A DNA stretch of 34,753 nt from Alphaproteobacteria bacterium (GTDB taxonomy: Bacteria; Pseudomonadota; Alphaproteobacteria; UBA7985; JAUIBT01): contig JAUIHE010000014.1 of NCBI GenBank assembly GCA_030432195.1, forward strand, positions 1 through 34,753. Direction: 5' to 3'. Within the stretch, counting starts at the first letter, position 1, and every line of letters begins with the position of its first letter. Under the pieces are notes generated by a model. It saw only the letters and a list, made by a program, of their open reading frames with translations. It was not told where the DNA came from and made no database searches. Positions 27,646-34,753 of the stretch are shown here, piece by piece. Position numbers and translations under genes: made by a program.

Positions 27646-28278
27646 ATGCCCGATCTGCCTCAGCACTGGCAGCAGGTCTACCAGACCAAGAGCCCGGACA
27701 GTGTTTCTTGGTATCAAGAGGCGCCACGGCCCAGCCTTGACCTGATCTTGGCCCAGCGCCCTGATGTGAGCCAGCTAAGCTTTATCGACGTTGGTGCTGG
27801 GGCCTCCGGCCTAGTCGATGCGCTGCTCGAACGGGGGCTCGCTAGCGCGAGCCTGCTGGATATCTCGAGCTCGGCCTTGGCGGCTAGTCGCGCGCGCCTT
27901 GAGGCCAAGGGCGATAAGACGGTCGGTGATGTTGACTTTCTGGTTCAGGACATCTGCCAATGGCAGCCTAGCACCGCCTTTGATATTTGGCATGATCGCG
28001 CCGTGTTTCACTTCATGATCACGCCAGAGGCCCAGGCTAGCTACCGCCGCGCCCTGATCGCGGGCACCCGTCCTGGCAGCCTGGTGGTCATGGCGACATT
28101 CGCCCTTGATGGCCCGGAAAAGTGTAGCGGTCTGCCGGTGCAGCGATGGAGCCCTGAAGGGTTGCAGTCCTTCTTGGGTGATGGATTTGTTCTGCATGGC
28201 AGTCAAGAACAGGGCCATACGACACCCGGCGGCGGGGTCCAGAAGTTTCAGTTTTCAGTCTTTGAGCGTCGTCTTTGA
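27646..28278 (+). CDS. SAM-dependent class I methyltransferase
   Basis: 210 aa from ATG 27646. The SAM-binding motif I is LSFIDVGAGASGLVDALLERG. SLLDISSSAL is the acidic end of strand 2, and DIWHDRAVFHFMI the post-motif region (D..HDRAVFHF) common in small, uncharacterised methyltransferases. It begins MPDLPQHWQQVYQTKSPDSVSWYQ, typical of that group. The start is 2 nt after the copA stop, so it is probably co-transcribed with copA and induced by copper. GAGG sits about 10 nt upstream inside the copA tail. The longer ORF from 27529 reads the copA repeat tail in another frame and is rejected. The substrate is unknown; a tie to metal or metalloid stress is only inferred from the operon. Confidence 0.85.
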   Translation: MPDLPQHWQQVYQTKSPDSVSWYQEAPRPSLDLILAQRPDVSQLSFIDVGAGASGLVDALLERGLASASLLDISSSALAASRARLEAKGDKTVGDVDFLVQDICQWQPSTAFDIWHDRAVFHFMITPEAQASYRRALIAGTRPGSLVVMATFALDGPEKCSGLPVQRWSPEGLQSFLGDGFVLHGSQEQGHTTPGGGVQKFQFSVFERRL

Positions 28279-28291
28279 GCTTGGCGGCTTG

Positions 28292-28828
28292 CTAATGACC
28301 CGCGGGTGCGCGGTGGAGCTGGATCAAGTGCCAGGCGTCGTCGTCATAGCACAGCAAAGCCAGGTCGCCGGGGTTGATGTCCAACAACTCGCGGCTCATG
28401 GCCGGTGAACCGCCCACCGTATCGGCGAGCCAGAGGCCAAGCCCAGGATTGTGAGTAACGATCAAGGCCGAGGCGGTGGGCAATTCGTCCAATGCCGCCA
28501 GACACTCCATAGGAGAATCGTACAAACTATCCAAGGTTTGCGCGTCAAGCGCCACCTTGCCGCCCGCAGCCCCTGCCACATGCGTGAATGTTTGCTGAGC
28601 GCGGCTCGCCGGCGAGACATAGGCGGCTTCAAGCGGCTGCTCCAAGGTGTCAGCCAGCCAGGCTCCTTGGGCCCTGGCACAGGCCTGGCCGTGATCGGAC
28701 AGCTCGCGTTCGATGTCGCTTTGATCCAGATCGGCGGGCAGAGCGTGGGCATGGCGCATGACCGCCAAAAAACGCAGGTGGGTTTTGGGCTTGCTTGGGG
28801 CAAGGATGGCGCGCAGGGCTCTTAACAT
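28292..28828 (-). CDS. SixA-like histidine phosphatase
   Basis: The RHG-type motif is VMRHAHALP (RHAHA form, as in SixA). ERELSDHGQACARAQGAWL is the R.L...G...A block, VSPASRAQQTF the S.A.R..QT motif, and LIVTHNPGLGLWLA supplies the second catalytic His (THNP). All four signature blocks of the SixA branch are intact. SixA dephosphorylates phosphohistidine in HPt/PTS proteins in E. coli; the target here is unknown. I take ATG 28828. The track start at 28870 is a TTG with no SD, and neither start has a strong SD. The gene converges with the methyltransferase (13 bp apart). It is downstream of the S4 and helicase genes on the same strand, 66 bp from the S4 stop. Confidence 0.85.
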   Translation of the reverse strand: MLRALRAILAPSKPKTHLRFLAVMRHAHALPADLDQSDIERELSDHGQACARAQGAWLADTLEQPLEAAYVSPASRAQQTFTHVAGAAGGKVALDAQTLDSLYDSPMECLAALDELPTASALIVTHNPGLGLWLADTVGGSPAMSRELLDINPGDLALLCYDDDAWHLIQLHRAPAGH

Positions 28829-28894
28829 GGGTATCAGTTTAAGGCCAATTGGCCGCGGATGCAAAATCAACCCGTCTCACAGCTGTAACAGCGC

Positions 28895-29329
28895 CTAGTC
28901 ATCTGGGCCCAGGGCCTTGTCGAGCTGGCGCCGCTCTTTCTTGGTCGGCCGGCCGGTCCCTTCTTCACGAACGGCGGGCGCCGACATCCGCACAGGTCGA
29001 TCCCTTTCTTCGCCGTCAGCCAACGGGCCACGCTCGGGCGGCGGGGCCAAGTCGTTGTAAAGCTGCCGGGCTTCTGGCGCCGGGCCTCGCCGAGTGCCCA
29101 GGGCCAAGATTTCAATCACTCGGGTCAAACTGCCCTGCTGAAAGGTCAGCACGTCACCTGGCCGGACGGCGTAGTGGGCCTTGCTGGTGGGGGCCTTGTT
29201 GACCCGCACCTTACCGCCTTGCACCACCTTGGAAGCCAGGCTGCGGGACTTGAAAAAGCGCGCCTGCCAGAGCCACTTGTCGATGCGTAGGCTCTCGGTG
29301 CTTGCGTTGCCCTGTTCGGCGCTGCTCAT
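28895..29329 (-). CDS. S4-domain RNA-binding protein (Hsp15-like)
   Basis: 144 aa. The S4 RNA-binding fold is at residues ~13-75: LRIDKWLWQARFFKSRSLASKVVQGGKVRVNK, then the strand YAVRPGDVLTFQ. This matches Hsp15/HslR-type proteins, which recognise stalled 50S subunits carrying nascent chains. The C-terminal half is charged and disordered-looking, ending RPTKKERRQLDKALG, a tail seen in alphaproteobacterial members. The ATG overlaps the stop of the helicase gene by 4 nt (ATGA), implying translational coupling. In many alphaproteobacteria this gene lies between the Suv3-like helicase and a ferredoxin gene; the ferredoxin is absent here and a SixA-like gene follows instead. Confidence 0.9.
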   Translation of the reverse strand: MSSAEQGNASTESLRIDKWLWQARFFKSRSLASKVVQGGKVRVNKAPTSKAHYAVRPGDVLTFQQGSLTRVIEILALGTRRGPAPEARQLYNDLAPPPERGPLADGEERDRPVRMSAPAVREEGTGRPTKKERRQLDKALGPDD

Positions 29330-32300
29330 GAAGCCTTCTTGTTTAGTTGGTCTTTCAAACCGGCCAGCACCGCGAAGGGCGAATCGGGGTCCATGGGCTT
29401 ATCCTTGGCGGGGCGCCCCTTACCACCAGAGCTGTCACCTGCGTGGCGCTTGGCCTGATGGCGTCGGTCATCATCACGGCGGGGCTTGCCCTTGCCGGGC
29501 TTCTTGCCGCGCGCCTCGTTGGTTCTTTGGGTCTGGTTGGCTTCGCCCTTGGCGGCCTCGTCACCGCTCGATTGCGGACGATTGCGCTCGGACGCTTGGC
29601 CGTGGCGCGGGCCGCTGTCTTTATTCCCGTTGCGCGGGCCACTGTCTTTGCCCCCGTGGCGTGGGCCACTGTTTTTGCCCCCGTGGCGTGGGCCACCGTC
29701 CTTATTACCGTGGCGCGGGCCACTGTCTCTCTCACGGCGCGGAGGGCGGAACGCAATGACCTCGAATTGCAGCTCTGGGCGTTGTTTCTTGCCCTTCTTG
29801 GCCTTGTCGCTGGTCCCACCGGATGCTTCGCTAGTGTCGCCGATTTCACTGAGACCTGTCTCGTCGCTCTGGGCATGCACCGCCTGGTCCTCAGCCACCG
29901 GGTCTGTCGCGGCGTCTTGAGCGGTTTCGTCCGTTGCGGCCTCTAGGCTTGGCGGTTCAGCGCCGGGAGTGGCATGGTCTGCTTCGGCTGCTTCAGCTTG
30001 TTCGCTCGCCTCGGCTTCAGGTGCAGCGGGGCTTGCTTGCTCGGCCGACGGGGCCTCTGCTTGGCTCTCTGCATCCGTGTCAATTGGCGCTTCGGGCGGT
30101 AGCTCATAAATCCGGTAATCGAGGGCTGCAAGTGCGCCGCGCACCAGCTCACTGTCTCCGCCCATCAAAGTTGCCATGAGGCGATTTGAACGTGCCGGTT
30201 CGTCGCGGGTGGCTTTGCGCGCGGTGCGGAAAGCCACGTCGGCGAAGTTGTCCAAGACATCGGCACGCATGATCATGCGCTTATCGCCTTTACCCATAAT
30301 GACAAAGCCCATGGCCTGCCAGAATCCAGCATCGTCGTTGTCCAGGGCTGGGCGCGCGGTCAGACCGGGCGCGGGCAGTTCGGGAATTGGTTTGTCGTTG
30401 TGCAGGCTCCAAAGCAGGGCGCGCAGCGCGCGGTTGCGCGGGCGCACCAAGTTGCCGAGCCAAATTGCATGACGACCGAAGACCACGCCCAAGTCCTTCA
30501 GGGCCTTGCGGCTGGCGCGGTCCAGAGTGACTTGCTCAAGCGCTTGTTCACGCTGTAAGCATCCAAAGGCCTCGACCAGTTGGAAGGCAAGGCCCTTGGC
30601 GGCTCCGGTCAGCTCAGCGTCACGCAGACGGGTCAGCGTGGTCAGGCGCTGTTGGATATCACGTTGCGCCCAAGTCTCCACATAGGCAGCGAGCGTTTCG
30701 CGTTCGCTCTGTTCTAACATGTTGGTCTCGTGCAGACGCAGCTTGGGCGTGAAGCGGTCGCTGCCAGCTTGCAAGGTGGCGATCTCATGGCCTTGCCAGG
30801 TCACGGACCCGGTGTCGGTGATGGCATAGACCGCGCCAGCCGGTGCCAGCATAGCAGCCAGACGCTGTTTGACCGGTTCGCCCATGGCGCTCTTGGCTGC
30901 CGACAGCAAGCTGCGGGCGTCTTTGGCCTCTAGGGCGTCGATAGGCCTAAAGTTAAGCCCAATCAATTTGCCCACGTGTTGGCCTTCTACCTGAACGTCG
31001 TTTTCAATAATCTCTGCCACGGCGGCGCTTTCCCTTGCTTTCATCAGCACTGCGGCGCGCTGGTCCACGAACTGCAAGGTCAAGCGTTCGTGGAGCGCGT
31101 CCGACAGCCTGTCTTCTATCTGACGGGTCACTTCTTGCCAATGGCTGTTGTTCTGCAACCAGTCTCTTCGGTGCGAAATAAAGGTCCAAGTGCGGATCGA
31201 GGCCAAGCGATTGGTCAATGTGTCGATGTCTCCACGCACATCGTCTAGACGAAGCACCTGTTTTGCGATCCAATCCTCGGGGATGCTCGCCTCGGGGCCC
31301 ATCAAGAATCCATACAGGGCGGACAGCAGCTTGACGTGGCTGCCGGTCATGGTCTTGTGGAAGTCGGGCACCTGGCAGACATCCCACAAAATGCCGACTG
31401 CCGCCGGACCCAGCGCCAAGCGGCGGACCTGTTCTTCTTTCGCCAGATAGCGCAGGGCGCGCTGATCATCGGCTTCGCGGCCCCGGACTAGTTCGCTGCG
31501 GGGCGAAGGCGCGTCTAGGGAGCGCAGCAGGCGCTGGATGTCGTAAAAGTCCAGGTCCGGGTTTCGCCAAACCAGATTTTCGAGCGGCGGGAAGGTGTGG
31601 CTCTCGACCGCTTCAACGATATCCGGGTCCAGATCGCCCAACTCTTGGGCCATGGAAAAAGTACCGTCGTTCTGATAGCGGCCTGCCCGGCCCGCGATCT
31701 GAGCAACCTCAGCGGCATCAAGGCGGCGAGGACGGCGGCCATCAAATTTGGTCAGCCGGGTAAAAGTCACATGGTCCAAATCCATGTTGAGCCCCATGCC
31801 AATGGCATCGGTGGCTACCAGATAATCAACTTCGCCCGCCTGGAACATGGCCACTTGCGCGTTGCGGGTTCGCGGGCTGAGCGCGCCTAATACCACCGCT
31901 GCTCCCCCGCGATGGCGCCGGATCGTATCGGCGGTGGCGTAGACATCTTGGGCGGAAAAGGCCACGACGGCCGAGCGCTTGGGAATCCGCGACAGCTTTT
32001 TAGGCGCCACATAAGACAGCTTGGAAAAGCGCGCTTTGGAAATGATCCGCACTTGCGGAACCAGGCGCTTAATCAGTGGCTCGATCGTGGACGAGCCCAT
32101 GAACATGGTCTCTTCAAGCCCGCGTGCATACAACAGTCGTTGGGTAAAGATGTGCCCGCGTTCAAGATCAGAAGCGAGCTGGATCTCATCGACGGCCAGG
32201 AACTCGGTGCTGATATCCAGCGGCATGCTCTCGACCGTGCAAATCCAATAAGCAGGCGCCCGCGGAACGATCTTTTCTTCGCCCGTCAGCAAGGCCACCT

Positions 32301-32472
32301 GCTGAGCGCCGCACTTGAGCACCAGCTTGTCAAAGACCTCGCGCGCCAGTAGGCGCAACGGAAATCCCATAATGCCCGACTTGTAGGACAGCATGCGATC
32401 AATGGCAAAATGGGTCTTGCCGGTGTTGGTCGGGCCCAGCACTGCTGTTACGAATGCATCATTATAGCTCAT
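29326..32472 (-). CDS. Suv3-like DExH RNA helicase with disordered C-terminal tail
   Basis: 1048 aa from ATG 32472 (MSYNDAFVTAVLGPTNTGKTH). Motif I is GPTNTGKT (residues 13-20) and motif II is DEIQ in FLAVDEIQLASD. GSSTIEPLI, LVATDAIGMGLNMDLDHV and QIAGRAGRYQNDGTF are motifs III, V and VI of Suv3-type helicases. A long alpha-helical middle region follows, then a ~200-residue acidic and then basic tail. The tail contains Ala/Glu-rich and SGPRHG(N/G)K(D/N) repeats (see repeat). Mitochondrial Suv3 works with RNA-degrading enzymes; a role in RNA turnover here is inferred. The family start at 32472 replaces the track start at 32679, which enters the htpG leader. The S4 gene overlaps its stop by 4 nt. 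It is divergent from htpG (181 bp). Confidence 0.92.
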   Translation of the reverse strand: MSYNDAFVTAVLGPTNTGKTHFAIDRMLSYKSGIMGFPLRLLAREVFDKLVLKCGAQQVALLTGEEKIVPRAPAYWICTVESMPLDISTEFLAVDEIQLASDLERGHIFTQRLLYARGLEETMFMGSSTIEPLIKRLVPQVRIISKARFSKLSYVAPKKLSRIPKRSAVVAFSAQDVYATADTIRRHRGGAAVVLGALSPRTRNAQVAMFQAGEVDYLVATDAIGMGLNMDLDHVTFTRLTKFDGRRPRRLDAAEVAQIAGRAGRYQNDGTFSMAQELGDLDPDIVEAVESHTFPPLENLVWRNPDLDFYDIQRLLRSLDAPSPRSELVRGREADDQRALRYLAKEEQVRRLALGPAAVGILWDVCQVPDFHKTMTGSHVKLLSALYGFLMGPEASIPEDWIAKQVLRLDDVRGDIDTLTNRLASIRTWTFISHRRDWLQNNSHWQEVTRQIEDRLSDALHERLTLQFVDQRAAVLMKARESAAVAEIIENDVQVEGQHVGKLIGLNFRPIDALEAKDARSLLSAAKSAMGEPVKQRLAAMLAPAGAVYAITDTGSVTWQGHEIATLQAGSDRFTPKLRLHETNMLEQSERETLAAYVETWAQRDIQQRLTTLTRLRDAELTGAAKGLAFQLVEAFGCLQREQALEQVTLDRASRKALKDLGVVFGRHAIWLGNLVRPRNRALRALLWSLHNDKPIPELPAPGLTARPALDNDDAGFWQAMGFVIMGKGDKRMIMRADVLDNFADVAFRTARKATRDEPARSNRLMATLMGGDSELVRGALAALDYRIYELPPEAPIDTDAESQAEAPSAEQASPAAPEAEASEQAEAAEADHATPGAEPPSLEAATDETAQDAATDPVAEDQAVHAQSDETGLSEIGDTSEASGGTSDKAKKGKKQRPELQFEVIAFRPPRRERDSGPRHGNKDGGPRHGGKNSGPRHGGKDSGPRNGNKDSGPRHGQASERNRPQSSGDEAAKGEANQTQRTNEARGKKPGKGKPRRDDDRRHQAKRHAGDSSGGKGRPAKDKPMDPDSPFAVLAGLKDQLNKKAS
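29602..29735. repeat. 27-bp tandem repeat, five units, in the helicase tail
   Basis: Units of GTGGCG(C/T)GGGCCACTGTCTT... type begin at 29602, 29629, 29656, 29683 and 29710. On the coding (minus) strand each encodes a nine-residue unit such as DSGPRHGNK or NSGPRHGGK. The units differ at few positions, indicating recent expansion. Confidence 0.92.
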
Positions 32473-32653
32473 GGCAAAGCCCCGCCTTCTCGTCGCCAAA
32501 TGTCTTGCAAGCCTGCACGTCGTCCCCCATATGCGGGCCGTTAGCCTGCTTTTTCCTACCCAAGCCTGTGTGGCTTGTGTGCCGGTGGTTCTGGCAGGCT
32601 GTTCTGACATTCTGATACGACTATACGCGCAAAAAGAAGAGCAACAAAACCTT
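32473..32653. promoter_or_regulatory. Divergent promoter region helicase / htpG
   Basis: The 181-bp gap must contain the start signals of both genes. I looked for an alphaproteobacterial RpoH promoter (CTTG...CCCTAT-like) before htpG and saw none convincing; CTATAC near 32621 is a possible -10 without a suitably spaced -35. Assignment is by position only. Confidence 0.35.
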
Positions 32654-34546
32654 ATGACTGCCGCCGCCGCCGAACCCAAAACCTACCAATTTCAAGCCGA
32701 AGTCTCGCGTTTGTTGGATATCGTGGCTAATGCCCTGTATTCCAACAAAGAAATTTTCCTGCGAGAGCTGATTTCAAACGCTTCGGATGCCTGCGATAAA
32801 TTGCGATACCGCGCCCTTACGGAGGAGGGATTGTTGGCCAGCAATCAGGAGTTGAGCGTCTTGCTGGAACCTGACCCCCAGGCGCGGAGCCTGACAATCA
32901 CCGACAACGGCATCGGCATGAGCGAGGCGGACCTGCAGGATACCTTGGGCGCGATAGGACGGTCTGGCACCGCAAAGTTCATGGAAGCCTTGGAAAATTC
33001 CAGCGATAGCAATCTGATTGGTCAGTTTGGCGTCGGCTTCTATTCGGCCTTCATGGTGTCTGATTTGGTCACGGTTGAAACGCGCAAAGCCGGTGAAGAG
33101 CAAGCCTGGCGTTGGCAGTCGGACGGTAAGGGCGACTACAGTATCGAGCCAATCGACCAACGCCCCGTAGGTACGCGCATCATCTTGCGCCTGAAAGAGG
33201 ACGCCAGCGAATACGCTGAGCGGCACCGCCTGGAGCACCTGGTCAAGAAATACTCCGACCACATCGTGATCCCGGTTCAGATGCCCGCTGAAAAACAGGA
33301 TGTCGGCGAAGAGGGCGAAGAGGGCCAGGAATCGGACGACTGGCTGGTGACGCTGAACAAGGCCTCTGCCCTTTGGACCAAGTCAAAGTCAGACATCAAC
33401 AAGGAAGAATACGCGAGCTTCTATAAGTCGGCGGCCGGTGCTTGGGATGAGCCCTGGGAGACCCTGCACTTCAATGTTGAGGGCCACTTGGAGCATACGG
33501 GGCTGCTGTTTATTCCCTCTGCGCGCCCTTTCAATTTGTTCGAACCCGACCGCAAGAACGCCATCAAGCTGTATGTCAAGCGGGTCTTTATTACCGACGA
33601 CTGCCAGGAGCTGGCGCCCGCCTACCTGCGCTTCTTGCGCGGTGTGATCGATTCCTCCGATTTGCCGTTGAATGTCAGCCGTGAATTGTTGCAGGCCTCG
33701 CCCATCTTGAACCTGATCCGCAAAGACGTGACCAAGCGCACGCTGTCGGCGCTCAAGTCGCGCGCCAAGAAAGACGCTGAGGGCTACGATGCCTTCTGGA
33801 ACACCTTCGGAGCGGTTGTGAAAGAGGGCCTCTACGAAGATCCCGATCAACGCGACCCCTTGCTAGACTTGGCCCGCTTCCGATCCTCTACCCAAGACGG
33901 GTGGGTCAGCTTGGCCGATTACAAGGCACGCATGGTCGAAGGGCAGAACGCCATTTACTATTTGGTGGGCGAAGACCTGGAGACCGTCAAACGCTCACCG
34001 CATCTGGAGGGCTTCAAAGCCAAAGGCGTCGAGGTGCTGTTGTTGACGGATCCGGTGGACAGCTTCTGGACCTCGGTCGTTGGCGATTACCAGGATACCG
34101 CGCTGAAGTCCGTCACCCGAGGCGCCGACGACCTTGCCGCGATTAAGACCGGCGAAGAGGCGAGCGACCAAGCAGCCAGCGAGCCGGTCAAGGAAGGCGA
34201 TTTCGCCGAGCTGATCGCTGCCATGAAGACCGCCTTGGAAGAGGACGTTAAGGATGTACGTCTGTCCGAGCGCCTGACGGACTCCGCGGTCTGTCTGGTG
34301 GCCGATGAAGGCGACATGGACATGCAGTTTGCCCGCATGATGGCCGCCCACGGTCAGGAGATCCCCAAGCAAAAGCGCATCTTGGAAATCAACCCCAAGC
34401 ACGCCACCATCAAAGCGCTGAAAGAACGGCCTGCACACCTGGATGACAGCGTGCAGCTCTTGCTCGATCAGGCGTTGATTTTGGAAGGCGAAGCGCCGCG
34501 CGATGCAACCCTGTTTGCTCTGCGGCTCAGCCGTTTGATGGCCTAG
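32654..34546 (+). CDS. htpG: Hsp90-type molecular chaperone HtpG
   Basis: 630 aa. The N-terminal GHKL ATPase has FQAEVSRLLDIVANALYSNKEIFLRELISNASDACDKLRY (catalytic Glu, Mg-binding Asn). ITDNGIGMSEADL holds the ATP-binding Asp, and GQFGVGFYSAFMV forms the lid and glycine loop. The middle domain has PWETLHFNVEGHLEHTGLLFIPSARPFNLF and SSDLPLNVSRELLQ, and the C-terminal dimerisation domain ends near LFALRLSRLMA. A short acidic insert (GEEGEEGQESDD) sits where eukaryotic Hsp90 carries its charged linker. The family N-terminus fixes ATG 32654; the SD is weak (AAGAAGAG about 11 nt upstream). The ORF extension to 32471 crosses the promoter region and is rejected. Expected to be heat-inducible, though no promoter was identified. 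Confidence 0.97.
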   Translation: MTAAAAEPKTYQFQAEVSRLLDIVANALYSNKEIFLRELISNASDACDKLRYRALTEEGLLASNQELSVLLEPDPQARSLTITDNGIGMSEADLQDTLGAIGRSGTAKFMEALENSSDSNLIGQFGVGFYSAFMVSDLVTVETRKAGEEQAWRWQSDGKGDYSIEPIDQRPVGTRIILRLKEDASEYAERHRLEHLVKKYSDHIVIPVQMPAEKQDVGEEGEEGQESDDWLVTLNKASALWTKSKSDINKEEYASFYKSAAGAWDEPWETLHFNVEGHLEHTGLLFIPSARPFNLFEPDRKNAIKLYVKRVFITDDCQELAPAYLRFLRGVIDSSDLPLNVSRELLQASPILNLIRKDVTKRTLSALKSRAKKDAEGYDAFWNTFGAVVKEGLYEDPDQRDPLLDLARFRSSTQDGWVSLADYKARMVEGQNAIYYLVGEDLETVKRSPHLEGFKAKGVEVLLLTDPVDSFWTSVVGDYQDTALKSVTRGADDLAAIKTGEEASDQAASEPVKEGDFAELIAAMKTALEEDVKDVRLSERLTDSAVCLVADEGDMDMQFARMMAAHGQEIPKQKRILEINPKHATIKALKERPAHLDDSVQLLLDQALILEGEAPRDATLFALRLSRLMA

Positions 34547-34753
34547 AGCGTCGGGCGCTGGCCCTGCAACAGCCCTTCCGCTCTAGCTGACGGATCTCTA
34601 ACGCAAGTCCATGCTCATTCGTATTGCCACTCATTCGCGGCTTGCTTGTCTTATGGATTTGGCAGGCTTCCGAGGGATTGGAAGCCACTGCACGCCACGC
34701 CATTTATGGCGAGCAGTGGCGGCGGTTGGATCGTGAGTTGCTGGGTCTATTGT
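34547..34753. other. 3' edge of the window with two adjoining hairpins, no gene recognised
   Basis: A TAGAGCG / CGCTCTA inverted repeat overlaps the htpG stop but has no T-run. GGCTTCC / GGAAGCC (around 34665-34686) is followed by GCCACTGC (34684-34691) pairing with GCAGTGGC (34713-34720), which encloses GCCAT-TT-ATGGC. The only ATG-initiated frame (34612) stops after about 43 codons and has no family resemblance. Confidence 0.45.

Noticed and set aside
29347-29946. 199-aa plus-strand ORF opposite the helicase tail
   Set aside because: Mirror frame of the 27-bp repeats (FAPVAWATV repeats); the helicase frame with S4 coupling explains the DNA.

Overview
The window reads as a chromosomal segment of an alphaproteobacterium of moderately high GC. 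The main evidence is a CcrM-type GANTC methyltransferase next to rnhB, a C4-pathway 5-aminolevulinate synthase, a Suv3-like helicase coupled to an S4-domain gene, and a DMGDH/sarcosine-dehydrogenase-like flavoprotein. I cannot fix the order or genus. I see no rRNA or tRNA genes, no insertion sequences and no CRISPR array.

Layout. 1-4.85 kb: a LuxR/NarL-type regulator with a degenerate receiver, a bidirectional terminator, an L,D-transpeptidase lipoprotein, the Fe-S/folate protein YgfZ, and hemA. 4.86-8.8 kb: a DUF2064 nucleotidyltransferase-like gene divergent from rnhB, then ccrM and a UDP-glucuronate-epimerase-like gene 16 bp apart. 9.0-10.35 kb: three tandem paralogous genes for very small exported peptides that share a two-cysteine motif and a GNPAP box. 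The first two have their own terminators. I recognise no family for them. 10.5-11.9 kb: a TfoX-N-like gene overlapping a DUF2461 gene, and a small cysteine-rich zinc-ribbon protein. 12.0-14.3 kb: two related membrane proteins with PH/GRAM-like domains, then a candidate orphan Rhs-tail toxin with a one-TM candidate immunity partner. 14.6-17.7 kb: guaA and guaB, the last two steps to GMP. 18.1-19.9 kb: an alpha/beta-hydrolase lipoprotein and a histidine phosphatase. 20.0-21.9 kb: a markedly AT-rich OLD-type ATPase-TOPRIM gene, a probable acquired phage-defence gene. 22.0-28.3 kb: a DMGDH-like flavoprotein, a CopA copper ATPase with four metal-binding domains behind a textbook CueR-type promoter, and a methyltransferase. 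28.3-34.5 kb: a SixA-like phosphatase, the S4 protein, the helicase, and divergent htpG.

Most of the window is housekeeping: haem, purine, DNA methylation, RNA handling and chaperone genes. The accessory content lies in three places: the small exported peptide family (9-10.35 kb), the toxin/immunity-like pair (13.4-14.3 kb) and the AT-rich OLD-like gene (20-21.9 kb). A recurring trait is short in-frame tandem duplication (12, 15, 27 and about 450 bp) in at least six places, including a signal peptide, a translation-initiation region and the CopA metal-binding domains.

All calls come from reading motifs by eye. No database search was run, and start codons were chosen from family N-termini and visible Shine-Dalgarno sequences.
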